Positions 1 through 8,997 are shown, counted from the first letter of the stretch. The stretch: DNA of 64,000 nt from Ktedonobacter racemifer DSM 44963 (GCF_000178855.1 NZ_ADVG01000001.1:1116001-1180000); one strand, 5' to 3'. Notes: generated by a model not told the origin, from the letters alone. Program-made: numbers and translations.

Positions 1-942
1 CAGGAAGCGATCCTCAGAGCCAAATTCTCTCGCATATTCAGATGAAAAATGTATATGATCAGCCGAGATAATTACCTCGTTGGACTGAAGGCGGGCCATC
101 ACGGCCTCCCCGGCTAATTCTGTGGGCAAGAGGTGTCCACTGTCGCGCCGACGACGGTGTTCTTGCTCAGTGGTAAAGCCACTTCCTGTCACATAGTGCA
201 TATACCCTGTTGATCCCAGCGCCCAAAGAGCGACCCGGCGACAATCCAGAATCTCATGGATCACGTCCACCAACTGTTGGGCGACCAAAAGCAGCCGAGG
301 TGACAGGAGCGGCGTTTCTTTCGGCAAGGTAAAATCCATATCCGACGGAACTTGCACAATGGCTTGGGTCAGAGTCAACACTGCCTGCTGAACGCGCTGA
401 AGGTGCAAGGCTTTCTGATAACGGAAGGTGATATTACGAAAGATGTACGCAAATTTGGCGATGTGCTTATGTGTATCCGGAAGGAGAAAGCGCCAGACAT
501 ACACATAGATCTTGCGCCCGGAAGGCAGATGGAGGGCGAGCGTGTTTTCTGGCGAATGAGACATCACTTTGCCAGCGAGAGCAAGGTTGATGGGCCATTG
601 CTCGATGGAGGAGAGGCGTTGCTGGTCGTCATGCAGCTCATAGGACCCGAGAAACTGCCGATAGGAGGTTCCTTGATAAGGGGAGTCAGGAGCCAATTCA
701 AAGAGTTGAGAGGCCGCAGCATTGATCTGAAGGATCTTCCCTTCTCGATCACAGACAATGACGCTATCGGGGAGAACGTCCAAAACAGCGTTCAACTCAG
801 GCAACGTCAAAGTACCGTTGTGTGCTATGGCTTTTTCCAATGGGGAAGCGTGGGACACTCGCTTCCTTGCAGGCATCACGCGTTGATATCGCTTCCCTCT
901 ATTCGCTTGACGACGGGTAACAGGCCGAGAACTCTTACCCAC
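1..942 (-). CDS. PAS/GAF-domain sensor protein, 3' part cut by window edge
   Basis: The minus strand stays open from a GTG at 942 to base 1 (314 codons) and runs off the left edge. The GTG is preferred because AGGAGG lies six bases upstream; an in-frame ATG at 978 has no such site. After a basic N-terminus of about 35 residues comes a PAS domain (LPELNAVLDVLPDSVIVCD onward, ending near FAYIFRNITF). A GAF-like domain follows (VDVIHEILDCRRVALWALG). PAS plus GAF at this position is usual for sensor histidine kinases or diguanylate cyclases; the output domain is outside the window, so the class of sensor is unknown. It is probably a cytoplasmic signalling protein because no membrane segment is seen. 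The plus-strand ORF over 352-1002 is its shadow. Confidence 0.8.
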   Translation of the reverse strand, partial: MGKSSRPVTRRQANRGKRYQRVMPARKRVSHASPLEKAIAHNGTLTLPELNAVLDVLPDSVIVCDREGKILQINAAASQLFELAPDSPYQGTSYRQFLGSYELHDDQQRLSSIEQWPINLALAGKVMSHSPENTLALHLPSGRKIYVYVWRFLLPDTHKHIAKFAYIFRNITFRYQKALHLQRVQQAVLTLTQAIVQVPSDMDFTLPKETPLLSPRLLLVAQQLVDVIHEILDCRRVALWALGSTGYMHYVTGSGFTTEQEHRRRRDSGHLLPTELAGEAVMARLQSNEVIISADHIHFSSEYAREFGSEDRFL

Positions 943-1247
943 TTCAACCCTCCTATTGGAAACAACCAAACGTTTCATGAGCAAGGGAAAGTAGTGTCTT
1001 GATATCACTATTGTATGCTTCTCATGGAAGGGATGCAATCTCATCTCATTTCAACCAAGTGAGCGAGATCAAGTAACCCGATCCAAACCCCTATGCACAT
1101 CTGGATTTGCTTTGTTTCAATGATCCCCCTACATATCATTGTATTGCGGTAGTTTGTGGGGCGCGGTCTAGTAACACGCGCTCCTCTTTGTACCGATGTG
1201 GCGTTATTCCGCAACTTTTATACGAACAGCTTGGAAGGAGAAATACT
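943..1247. other. intergenic region between divergent genes
   Basis: About 300 bases separate the PAS/GAF gene (minus) from the HTH gene (plus), so promoters for both should lie here. No convincing palindrome, terminator or extra coding region was found. Confidence 0.4.
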
Positions 1248-1553
1248 ATGCCTCGAACCTCAACCACGACTGCCCCCGCTCTTTCTTACTCGACAGAGGC
1301 GCCTCGACGAGGACGCAAGAGGAAAGAGGAGACAGTTCAACCTGCATCACCTCCGCCTCTTCTCGATCTCGGCCAGGAGCGCGCGCTTACCATTGAGCAG
1401 ACGGCGCAATACCTGGGAGTTGGGCGCCCCAAGGTCTATGACTACCTCCGCGACGGTCTTCCCTCGGTCAAGCTCAGCGATGGTGTAAGGCGTGTCATGC
1501 TCTCGTCACTCATCGCCTGGCTCAAAGAGCGGGAGACGCGCGGCGTCGTGTAG
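1248..1553 (+). CDS. excisionase-like helix-turn-helix DNA-binding protein
   Basis: A 101-aa protein. The start is the ATG at 1248, seven bases after AAGGAG; longer upstream reading in this frame is low-complexity and lacks a ribosome site. The first 45 residues are polar and basic, including PRRGRKRK. Residues about 47-95 form a MerR/excisionase-type winged HTH: LTIEQTAQYLGVGRPKVYDY, then LPSVKLSDGVRRVMLSSLIAWL. This HTH_17-like fold is found in phage and ICE excisionases and in small regulators. No integrase is adjacent here, although a damaged one starts at 5760. A role in excision or local regulation is inferred from the family only. Confidence 0.75.
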   Translation: MPRTSTTTAPALSYSTEAPRRGRKRKEETVQPASPPPLLDLGQERALTIEQTAQYLGVGRPKVYDYLRDGLPSVKLSDGVRRVMLSSLIAWLKERETRGVV

Positions 1554-1587
1554 ACCCCCAATGACGCGCGGCGTGTGCCTTCCCTGC

Positions 1588-4152
1588 TCAGCTATCCCTG
1601 TTACGGGGAATGGTCACCGTAAAGGTCGACCCTTTCCCGACGGTGCTCTCCACCATAATGGTTCCCCCATGATGCTTGACGATCTCCGCCACAATGTAGA
1701 GCCCCATGCCCAGGCCGGGGATCGCCTTCTGACTGGGACCCGTGGCCCGATAGAACCGGTCAAAGATTTTCTCTCGCTGCTCTCGCGGGATGCCCAGGCC
1801 ATGATCGTGCACACGGATCGTGACCGTCTCTTGGGAGGTGCTCAGGTCCATCTCGACGGTCTGGGCATCGGGAGAATACTTGACGGCATTGCTGAGCAGG
1901 TTGGTGAAGACCTGCCCCAGCCGGTCGCGATCCGCCATCAGGCTGGCCCGCACCGCGCCATGCACCAGGATGCGATAGCTGGGATGCGTTTGCTGCATGG
2001 TGTCGGCGATCTCCCACAGCAATGCGTCGAGATCCACCGTTTCCTGCCGATACTCCAGTCTGCCTGCCTGAATCTTGGAGACATCCAACAACTCTTCCAC
2101 CAGCCGACTGACTTTGTTGATCTGGGTCTCCATGCTGGAAAGAGCCGGAGCAGAAGCCGGAATGCCTTGCTTGGCCAGTTGCCTGTGCAGCAAGGTGGTC
2201 TGCAGTTTCATGGCTGTGAGCGGGCTCCTCAGTTCATGGCTGGCCATGCTGATAAAGTCATCTTTGCGTTGTTCCAGTTCCTTGCGGGCCGAATTATCCA
2301 GCACAAAGCCGATGATCTGGCGTGGACACTCCTGGAAGATGACGCCTCCCACCAACACCGGCAGGCGACTGCCATCTTTACACACCAGTTCTGTTTCAAA
2401 GGGCGTATGCTGCCCGCGTGCGGCTAACTCCTGGAGCGCGTGGTGGAAGAGATGTGCCTGTTCTGAGGGAGTGGTCCGCTCCACGTTCAGTGTTCTGCTG
2501 CGCACATCCTCCTGGGTATAGCCGGTCATGTGAAGATACGCATTATTCGCTTCCACCAGCACGTCCTCCTCCCCTTCGACAGAAACAATCCCGATAATAT
2601 TGGAATCGATGAGGGCACGGATACGCTTCTGACTCTGGCGCAAAGCTTCCTCGATGCGCTTCTGGTCGTCGATGTCGGTACAGGTCCCAAACCACTTGAC
2701 GATCTGGCCTGCTTCATTGCGCACCGGCATGCCGCGGGCTAAGAACCAGTGATAGGCTCCCGTTCGACCATTTCTGAAACGATGTTCGCTCTCAAAGGGT
2801 TCACCTGTTTCGAGGGTATGATGCCGAAGAGCCACCACACGTTCAACATCCTCAGGATGCAAGAACTGACGCCATCCATAGCCTTGGAGTTGCTCAAAAG
2901 CGGCATGCATATACTCACAAAAGCGCTGATTACAGTAGTCAACACGGCCATCTGGTCGCGTGGTCCACACGAGCTGGGGCACCGTTTCGGCCAGCACCCG
3001 CCAGTTCTCCTCGCTGGCTTTGAGCCGCTGCTCAGCCTGTTTCTGATCGTCGATGTCGGTACAGGTCCCAAACCACTTGAGGGTCGTCCCCTGATCATCT
3101 TTGTGCTGCATTGCTCGGACAAGGAACCAGCGATAGGCTCCGGTCGTGCCCTGGCGCAGGCGCAGTTCTGTTTCATAGGGCCTGCCGGTTTGGACGGAAT
3201 GCTGCCACACTTCCAGGACGCGTTGTTGGTCGTCGGGGTGGATGGCCTGGAGCCAGCCATCCCCTTGGTATTGTTCAGAGGTCATATCGGTATAGTCACA
3301 CCAGCGTCGGTTACAGTAGTCACGCGAGCCATCGGGGCGTGCCATCCAGACGAGTTGGGGGATGGCATCGATCAGGACACGCAGTTCTTCTTCGGCGTGC
3401 TTGCGTTCGGTGATATCCCGACCTGCACAGATGAGATATTCGACCTGCTGGCTGGCATCACGATGGGAGGTAATCGTCATCAAAATGTCCAGAGACAAGT
3501 CGGGTCGGGGATGGATTTTGGCCTCAAAGAGCACGGTTTCTCCCCGGCTGGCTCTCGCAATGGCTGCGCTCAAGTGCTCTTGGACCACCGGGTCAGAGGA
3601 CCACGCAGGCAGGTCGGTCACCGGTGTGCCCACCACCTCCTCCCGCCGCAGGTGGGCATCGGCCAGGGGACGCTGATTGATGTCGAGGACCAGCCCGTCG
3701 GGAGTCACGATCATGACTCCATCAGAGAAGCCCTCCAGAAGATCACGGTACATGTGTTCGTCCTGGCTCAAGGCATGCTGGAGGGGCAATGGTTCCAACT
3801 GTTCCTGGAAAAAGAGCGCGAGGCCTTCGTCAGTCGAAGAGAGCGAGACGTGCAGCCAGCGGTTGGTGGCGGGAGACACATACGCCACTTCGGTTGGTTC
3901 TCGGGTCTGTTTGGCCTTGTGAACCGCCTGGTAGAGCGACGGGCTGACCAGGTGGGGCGCGCTGCACCACAAGGACGTGCCACAGACCTCCTCTCGCGTG
4001 GTTCCGGTGAGCGTCTGGGCGCTCGCATTGGCATAGACAATGGTCTCAGTGTCATCGACGACAAATACGGCATCAGGAAGGATCTCAAGCATGTGGAGGA
4101 GCGTCTCACGCGACCCAGGAGTGACACGCTTGGTCTGCTTTGCATTGGACAT
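1588..4152 (-). CDS. multi-PAS sensor histidine kinase
   Basis: An 854-aa cytoplasmic kinase without a membrane segment. Five PAS-type units are visible: about residues 15-120, 135-250, 255-375, 380-500 and 505-625. Units three and four are near duplicates (both have YCN-R, HP-D and WFGTCTDIDDQK), suggesting tandem duplication. The HisKA box follows with the phospho-acceptor in SMASHELRSPL near residue 635. The HATPase domain has the N box (LLSNAVKYSP, about 755), G1 (HDHGLGIP, about 785) and G2 (GLGMGLYIV, about 815). All catalytic motifs look intact. GGGAGAGG stands nine bases before the ATG. No response regulator is adjacent, so it is an orphan kinase whose signal and partner cannot be read from the sequence. 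Confidence 0.93.
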   Translation of the reverse strand: MSNAKQTKRVTPGSRETLLHMLEILPDAVFVVDDTETIVYANASAQTLTGTTREEVCGTSLWCSAPHLVSPSLYQAVHKAKQTREPTEVAYVSPATNRWLHVSLSSTDEGLALFFQEQLEPLPLQHALSQDEHMYRDLLEGFSDGVMIVTPDGLVLDINQRPLADAHLRREEVVGTPVTDLPAWSSDPVVQEHLSAAIARASRGETVLFEAKIHPRPDLSLDILMTITSHRDASQQVEYLICAGRDITERKHAEEELRVLIDAIPQLVWMARPDGSRDYCNRRWCDYTDMTSEQYQGDGWLQAIHPDDQQRVLEVWQHSVQTGRPYETELRLRQGTTGAYRWFLVRAMQHKDDQGTTLKWFGTCTDIDDQKQAEQRLKASEENWRVLAETVPQLVWTTRPDGRVDYCNQRFCEYMHAAFEQLQGYGWRQFLHPEDVERVVALRHHTLETGEPFESEHRFRNGRTGAYHWFLARGMPVRNEAGQIVKWFGTCTDIDDQKRIEEALRQSQKRIRALIDSNIIGIVSVEGEEDVLVEANNAYLHMTGYTQEDVRSRTLNVERTTPSEQAHLFHHALQELAARGQHTPFETELVCKDGSRLPVLVGGVIFQECPRQIIGFVLDNSARKELEQRKDDFISMASHELRSPLTAMKLQTTLLHRQLAKQGIPASAPALSSMETQINKVSRLVEELLDVSKIQAGRLEYRQETVDLDALLWEIADTMQQTHPSYRILVHGAVRASLMADRDRLGQVFTNLLSNAVKYSPDAQTVEMDLSTSQETVTIRVHDHGLGIPREQREKIFDRFYRATGPSQKAIPGLGMGLYIVAEIVKHHGGTIMVESTVGKGSTFTVTIPRNRDS

Positions 4153-4841
4153 ACGGTGGTACCTCTCCCTTTCACGTACCCCATCCCTGAGAACAAAGAC
4201 GCATTCCTGCTCGAATCGAGAGCACGTCTAGTATGTGCTATCTTCGAGAAACAAGCAAGCTGGACTGGACTCCCGTACCAGGCCTGGAAGGAACACTAAA
4301 ATGAGCAACAACGAGAGACACTCAAGCAGCCTCGCAGAACGCTCAAGAAGCAGAGCATCCTCGAAACGTGAGGAACCAGGCTGAGAACGCTGCTCCTTTT
4401 GCTCCTTCTCTTAGAGAAAACCGTTCTTGCGGGCGTCAGTGGTGGCTTCGCGTTGGTGGTCGTCTGTTCCTTCTCACGGGCCTGGGTATGACGATAAAGG
4501 CAGACGCGAGAAACATCCAGAACGACTCTTGCGGTCGAGTTCCAGCCAATTGCGCGCGACGTCCCTAACGGACAAGGTGTCGATGGAAGAAGCGACCTGG
4601 GGAGCGGATTTCTCAGGCATGGAATCGTCGATTCCCATGATTGACGCCGATTTTCCACGTTTCACCTCATCAAAAGCTGCCCACATTTCACGCCATTTAT
4701 CAGCTACGCCTCTTGAAGCGTCTATACCCCCTCGTATGCGGCGTTGGTTATGGTCTAAAAGTTTTGGAAAGAACGTGTCTTCACGTTTTTCCTTTGTTTC
4801 TTCACAAGTCTTATGGTCTTCGACCAGAAAGGAACCTGTCA
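4153..4841. other. 690-bp region without a confident gene
   Basis: Several overlapping frames are open on both strands, but none has family motifs or a good start. One tiny plus-strand ORF (4301-4384, 27 aa, Ser/Arg-rich) has AAGGAACACTAAA before its ATG and might be a leader peptide; support is weak. The region should contain the promoter of the kinase (minus) and of the DnaQ-like gene (plus). Confidence 0.3.
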
Positions 4842-5654
4842 ATGTCTAAAAGTTTGGATGCCATTGTTGTGACCCTGGGGACCGGCGTTGCCGATGAGCG
4901 TGCCAAAGGCCCTGTACAAAGCTATCAGGACTTGATCGAGCGCGTACAACATCGAGCACACCTCTACGAAGGGTTGCAATACATCGAGGAGCAGCTACAA
5001 ACCCTGCGGCGAACCGTTCAGTCTCTCCCGTCGCTTCCGCCAGAGCGAGAAGTTCTCTGGGCGAATGCAGTGCTTGCCCTGCCCAATATGGCCCTCTTGG
5101 AGATTGATACCACGGGCCTCTCCGAAGACGCTGAGATCGTCCGCGTGACGCTCCTGAGCCCTACAGGGACGCTCATTGATGACATCCTGATCAAGCCAAA
5201 GTATCCCCTTACCCCACGTCTGAGCGAGATCAATGGATTGCGCAATGAGGACCTGGAGCAGGCTCTCTCTATTCGCGAGGCCTGGCCACGGATTGCGGAG
5301 AGTCTTGAAGGCCGTTACATTCTGAGCTTTGCCCAGGATTTTGACCGGGAGAAGCTCAATGAGACTGCTCTTCGCGATCAGCTCCCCCGCATAAACTTCA
5401 TCGGCGAGGATCTTCAGCTTCACCTGGGTCATTTCCTGGGAAACAGCTATATCAAACTGGCGGAGGCCTGCACACGCATAGGGCACCCGCTCCCTGAACG
5501 ACCCCATCAAACAGGGGTAGATCGAGCCAGGGGACAATTGCATACGTTGCAAGCCATGGCGAATGCGGTCACCTCATGTAACACATCTACTCCTGCACCT
5601 GGAGCAGACAATAGCGAGGATCAGTCCTTCGATACTGGCGAGCATCCTTTTTAA
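4842..5654 (+). CDS. DnaQ-fold 3'-5' exonuclease-like protein
   Basis: A 270-aa protein starting at the ATG at 4842 behind GAAAGGAACCTGTCA, a leader shared with other genes of this window. The first 70 residues are helical and polar. The DEDD exonuclease fold follows. Exo I is LLEIDTTGLSEDAEIV; the usual D-x-E is replaced by E87-I-D89, an acidic swap. Exo II is LSFAQDFDREKL, keeping FD. Exo III is HQTGVDRARGQLHTLQAM, keeping H and D. Activity is therefore plausible but not certain. A paralogue at 47496 has the same layout with the acidic residues gone. Known DnaQ-fold proteins trim DNA or RNA 3' ends in repair, replication or defence; the specific job here is unknown. Confidence 0.7.
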   Translation: MSKSLDAIVVTLGTGVADERAKGPVQSYQDLIERVQHRAHLYEGLQYIEEQLQTLRRTVQSLPSLPPEREVLWANAVLALPNMALLEIDTTGLSEDAEIVRVTLLSPTGTLIDDILIKPKYPLTPRLSEINGLRNEDLEQALSIREAWPRIAESLEGRYILSFAQDFDREKLNETALRDQLPRINFIGEDLQLHLGHFLGNSYIKLAEACTRIGHPLPERPHQTGVDRARGQLHTLQAMANAVTSCNTSTPAPGADNSEDQSFDTGEHPF

Positions 5655-5759
5655 AAACAACATGAATGCCGTCCAAAATTGAAAAAAGAAGCTGAGAGCC
5701 ACGTACGAAATGATCTTGTATGTGGCTCTCAGCTTCAAAAAGAACGAGAGGAAAAGAGA

Positions 5760-6372
5760 ATGACGGATCCCGAGAAGAAAGAAGCTCGCTCACAAACGCT
5801 AAGTCTGGTGAAGGTGCTTACAAGAGACCAGATTCTCCTCTTGAAGGAGTCCACGGAAAAGAACGGTATCGGCCTGCTGTTTCTGACCGCACTCTGCACC
5901 GGTCTCCGGCAGGGAGAGCTGCTCAGCCTTCGCTGGCAGGATCTGGATATGGAAAACAGGGTACTCTCAATCCAGCGCACTGTATCGCTCTTCCCTAAAA
6001 GCGACTTCCTAGAAAGAGAGATCCAGCCTCCACAGCAACGCTCAATCAAACTTCCTGCCGTGCTCGTACAACAACTTCAGCAACATCACCAGGCACAACA
6101 TGAGGAACGTCAGCGAGCTGGCAAGAAGTGGGCAGAAAAGCATCTCATCTTTCCCAACGAGAGAGGAAACTACCTCTCGCCTTTCCGTCTGAGGCGCCAG
6201 TTTTCGAAGGCCCTGAAGGATGCAAACCTTCCTTCCATCCCATTTCATGCGGTGCGCCATACGACCATCTCCTTACTTCTCATGTTGGGAGTAGAGACAA
6301 GAGTAGTGCAAGCAATGCTGGGAGTTAAATGGCTCGACACTGTTACGGTAGCCTTCACCTCAATCACAGAGA
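5760..6372 (+). pseudogene. tyrosine recombinase, catalytic domain only, active site lost and 3' end invaded
   Basis: The frame opens at an ATG at 5760 behind AGAGGAAAAGAG and covers only the catalytic half of a phage-type integrase. It has the first arginine (TGLRQGELLSLRW) and the HxxR box (HAVRH), but no N-terminal core-binding domain. In the last motif the usual LGH...Y is read as LGVKWLDTVTVAF, so the second histidine is V and the nucleophilic tyrosine aligns with F. After TEKRQ the frame runs into the end of the IscB element (from about 6374) and continues to a chance stop at 6539. It was probably inactive before the insertion. The alignment of Y with F is by eye. Confidence 0.65.
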
Positions 6373-6373
6373 A

Positions 6374-6418
6374 GCGGCAAGGAAGCCCCGCCTCTTTAGA
6401 GCGGGGAGGAATTGCCGC
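6374..6418. repeat. right-end hairpin of the IscB element
   Basis: Nested inverted repeats: GCGGCAA (6374-6380) pairs with TTGCCGC (6412-6418), and CCCCGC (6386-6391) with GCGGGG (6401-6406). The iscB stop codon lies in the loop. Hairpins next to the ends are the recognition feature of Y1 transposases. Confidence 0.6.
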
Positions 6419-7712
6419 CTCTCGTGCTGTGGTAGCTATATCCATCATTGCGATGAAGAGGACGACAATAGCGCACAGGGACTCCTTCTATGCGCCCACG
6501 TGCGGTTCTCAGATCAAACGATCCCGTTGCTCGTGCTAAGACGCGCCCCACATGTCTCCCCGCTGCCGCAAATCCCTCTGGTACTACCGCTCGCACCAGA
6601 TCGCCCATCTGATACCCATGATGCACCTTTTTGCGTTGTCGATGGCGCTGAGGAAAACCATGCTTATCTACGCCACACAGTTGTCTCTTGCCATAGCCCG
6701 TCGCCGTGATCAGCAAGGAAGAGATCCCTGTGGTGTTCAGGTACTCAGGAGTGCTCTGACCGACACACGCCGCGTCTATCCAGTGCGTTTTTGGAAGCTC
6801 ACGTGTCGTCCTGTTGTACTTCGTTAACCCGCCAGAACCACATTCGATTGGCAGCCCTAACGCTTGTAGCCCTCTGAACAACTCCCAACGGGTGGCATTG
6901 ACCGCTGCGGCATCGTTGAGCGGGGCTTTTGCCTGAGCAAGAATGTGCTTGAGCATCGCTGGTTTCTTCTTGAGAAAGTCTTTGATGTCCTGGGTTCCCT
7001 TGGCCTGGTTACACTTCTCGCATGCGAGCGTCAAGTTACTGACGCGATGCGTGCCCTTGTTGGCACGAGGCACAATGTGCTCCACTTGCAAAGGGACATT
7101 GCCCTTGCCGCAATACGCGCACATTCGGTTCCACTTCTCTAGCAGGTACTCACGGAGTTCATAGCCTGCCAGTGTGCCTTGTTGATACTCCCATCCCTGG
7201 ATATCGGGGTTCTCCATCGCTTGCATATCAAACTTCACGAGCTCCATGCTCATTGCTGTGATCGGGCAAAGGTTGCGCAGACGCTTCACCCAGGTCAGTA
7301 CATTGCTGATCCTGCTAGTAAGCGATGGCGGCAACCAGCCCTCGCGTCGCCTCCGATTCTGCCATCTCGCTTTTCTGTAGCGTGTATGGCGTCGGCGTCG
7401 TGAATGTCTGACGGCTCTTCGATCATCGAGCGCCTCTTTGATCTTTGCTCCACGATGATGGAGTTCAGCCGCAAAGACGACTTCACCCGACTGGTCGTTG
7501 ACGAGAGCTATGCCTGTGGTCTTTGAGCCTGGGTCAATCTTGATCCGCAGTTCTTCAACGACTGGAGCATCTATCGCAACGTTGAGGATGATGGTAAAAG
7601 GGAAGCGTTTCAGTACTGCCGCCTTCCCTTGCGAGAGCAATACGCGTGCCCTTGCAGGATGGACCGGATTGAGCGGTTGCTTGTTGGCATCGATGACAAA
7701 AACGTGGCTCAT
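6396..7712 (-). CDS. iscB: IscB RNA-guided nuclease (RuvC/HNH), ancestor-type of Cas9
   Basis: A 438-aa protein. The start at 7712 is chosen because AAAGGAG lies just upstream and the protein then begins with the PLMP domain (MSHVFVIDANKQPLNP...PFTI). Next come RuvC-I (LRIKIDPGSKTTGIAL), an arginine-rich bridge helix (RRRRHTRYRKARWQNRRR), RuvC-II (SMELVKFD), an HNH domain with two CxxC pairs (CAYCG, VEHIVPR, VSNLTLACEKCNQAKG), RuvC-III (THWIDAACVG) and a C-terminal domain of TAM-binding type (LRTARGRIEGVPVRYCRPL). All expected catalytic residues are visible, so the nuclease looks intact. IscB proteins use an omegaRNA to cut double-stranded DNA; here the strongly structured upstream region is the candidate RNA. 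In its element it would promote retention of the transposon. Confidence 0.93.
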   Translation of the reverse strand: MSHVFVIDANKQPLNPVHPARARVLLSQGKAAVLKRFPFTIILNVAIDAPVVEELRIKIDPGSKTTGIALVNDQSGEVVFAAELHHRGAKIKEALDDRRAVRHSRRRRHTRYRKARWQNRRRREGWLPPSLTSRISNVLTWVKRLRNLCPITAMSMELVKFDMQAMENPDIQGWEYQQGTLAGYELREYLLEKWNRMCAYCGKGNVPLQVEHIVPRANKGTHRVSNLTLACEKCNQAKGTQDIKDFLKKKPAMLKHILAQAKAPLNDAAAVNATRWELFRGLQALGLPIECGSGGLTKYNRTTRELPKTHWIDAACVGQSTPEYLNTTGISSLLITATGYGKRQLCGVDKHGFPQRHRQRKKVHHGYQMGDLVRAVVPEGFAAAGRHVGRVLARATGSFDLRTARGRIEGVPVRYCRPLHRNDGYSYHSTRGGNSSPL

Positions 7713-7739
7713 GTGCTTGCTCCTTTCAGAGCCTCCGAT

Positions 7740-8072
7740 TGCTCGGGTGATGGTGGCCTCGATGAGGTTATCAGGCGGTACATCCAGCAAGCACTGACTA
7801 TACCCACGGTCTGTTTAACCTGCTGGTTGTAGAGCGGAAGACTGGCCGCGCATCCTCCGGTACGAACGTTGACACTTCCTGATAACGTAGCCCCATCGCT
7901 CCTCCGAAGAAGAGCGGTGGCTGGATCTGGTCATGTTTCAGCTTGCCAACCGTTGGGGGTACAAGAAGCGTTCAAACTTCTTGCAAGCCCCAGTTTTCAA
8001 ACCGGGGTCCATGACTCCTGATCAATATGAAGATGCTGTGACGACTCCCCACGGCGAAAGCCGGGGGCTTCT
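7740..8072 (-). ncRNA. candidate omegaRNA of IscB
   Basis: In known loci the omegaRNA is encoded immediately upstream of iscB with its guide at the transposon's outer end. The minus strand here folds into several stems: 8046-8067 (CCCCCGGC/GCCGTGGGG), 7988-8007 (CCCC/GGGG around GGTTTGAAAACT), 7962-7983 (CAAGAAG/CTTCTTG) and 7897-7916 (CGCTCTTC with TTCG loop). The stretch GTTAAACAGACCGTGGG at about 7803-7819 lies close to the gene. The guide would be just beyond 8070. Boundaries and function are inferred from position and structure. Confidence 0.5.
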
Positions 8073-8354
8073 CAGCAAGCCGAAGCTTCCTGATGGCTCC
8101 GTCCGAGCCAAAACGTATTTGCTCTCTTGTGTGCGCATGCGGCTTGTGAGCTCTTAAAGACCTTTCGAGAGGTACAGGAACACTTGTGCGCAAGCATTTT
8201 TACCATAGGACGCGAATTTCCCTACGAACCCAGGAAACACTTTTCACTTGTGTATGCACAAAAACACTTGTTCTAGTCTATCGGGGAAGAGTGAGTATGT
8301 CAATACGGGTGTATCCCCCACAACCCTCTCCACCAGAAAAGGACTCGCTTGTAT

Positions 8355-8375
8355 CCCCATGCCTGAAGGCAGGGG
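8355..8375. repeat. IS605-like end hairpin, possible remnant
   Basis: CCCCATGCCT (8355-8364) pairs with AGGCAGGGG (8367-8375) around GA. Stems of this type occur at IS200/IS605 ends. It lies about 290 bases outside the IscB element, so it may be a remnant or a palindrome-associated element. Confidence 0.35.
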
Positions 8376-8470
8376 TCTTACGCTCGGTCTGATAAGAAAA
8401 TTGCTCGATTCTCTCGACGATGAAGGCAAGCAGGAGTAAGTAAGCAAAAACGTGTGCCCAGAACACTCAC

Positions 8471-8531
8471 AGAGGCTTCTATTTGAAGGCAGGCGGTATC
8501 TTTACTAATCTACCTTCAAACAGGAGCCTCT
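8471..8531. repeat. 19-bp imperfect inverted repeat
   Basis: AGAGGCTTCTATTTGAAGG (8471-8489) and 8513-8531 pair at 17 of 19 positions around a 23-base loop, about 85 bases upstream of the HTH gene. It may be a terminator for upstream transcription or part of that gene's leader. Confidence 0.45.
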
Positions 8532-8615
8532 TGCGGCTCTCATAGAGATTTAGCTCCACAAGCCCTCTTTAAAAAGAAAAAACATACCAAAACCAAAGAA
8601 GAAAGGAATCTGTTT

Positions 8616-8918
8616 ATGTCTAAAAGCCCTGAAGCTAGCAATATGCTATCAACCATTGGAAGCGCGCCCTTGAAACCCACCAGGAGATTATCAGTCATGT
8701 CTAGAACAAACAGGAAAGTAGTAACACAGGAGCAACCATCAGTGTCGTATTTGACGGCACCTCAGGTAGCTGCCAAACTTGGTTTGTCGCGGAGTCAAAT
8801 ATACGCAATGGTAGCAGAACGATCTATCCCTCATTATAAAATTGGCGGATCTATCCGGTTTAACCCAATAGAGATCGATGCCTGGCTCAGTGAATCACAG
8901 GTCCCTGTAGCGCAGTAA
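8616..8918 (+). CDS. excisionase-like helix-turn-helix protein
   Basis: A 100-aa protein with GAAAGGAATCTGTTT before the ATG. The first 45 residues are polar; residues about 45-95 carry an excisionase-type HTH: YLTAPQVAAKLGLSRSQIYA, then IPHYKIGGSIRFNPIEIDAWL. It lies 79 bases upstream of the split integrase at 8998, the usual xis-int order, so it is the best candidate for the excisionase or copy-control factor of that integrase. A second, shorter in-frame methionine (MSRTNRK, 8698) is possible as start but has a poorer ribosome site. Confidence 0.8.
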   Translation: MSKSPEASNMLSTIGSAPLKPTRRLSVMSRTNRKVVTQEQPSVSYLTAPQVAAKLGLSRSQIYAMVAERSIPHYKIGGSIRFNPIEIDAWLSESQVPVAQ

Positions 8919-8935
8919 GCCATTCAAGAGAAACA

Positions 8936-8975
8936 TTCCCGCCTGTGGCCCGAGTGCATGGGCGGGAAATTTTGT
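8936..8975 (+). terminator. stem-loop between the HTH gene and the integrase
   Basis: TTCCCGCC (8936-8943) pairs with GGCGGGAA (8961-8968) and is followed by ATTTTG. It could end the HTH transcript or attenuate the integrase, whose ATG lies 30 bases further on. Confidence 0.55.
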
Positions 8976-8997
8976 GTATGTGAATAGAGGTATGACG

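Larger units (their letters stand above)
6374..8072 (-). mobile_element. IscB-carrying IS200/IS605-type element without tnpA
   Basis: The element carries iscB on the minus strand and is bounded by subterminal hairpins of IS200/IS605 type: 6386-6406 at the iscB 3' side and 8046-8067 at the 5' side. Both ends contain GAAGCCCC in inverted orientation. No Y1 transposase (tnpA) is present, so movement would need one in trans. The left end falls in the damaged integrase gene at 5760. The exact tips were not determined and could lie 10-30 bases further out. Confidence 0.6.

Noticed and set aside
352..1002. Plus-strand 216-aa ORF
   Set aside because: It is antisense to a PAS/GAF gene with clear domains and good start; its own sequence has no motif.
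2749..4299. Plus-strand 516-aa ORF
   Set aside because: Shadow of the multi-PAS histidine kinase on the opposite strand.
6396..7712. Cas9 or TnpB instead of IscB
   Set aside because: The PLMP domain and HNH between RuvC-II and RuvC-III exclude TnpB; the short length and lack of a REC lobe exclude Cas9.
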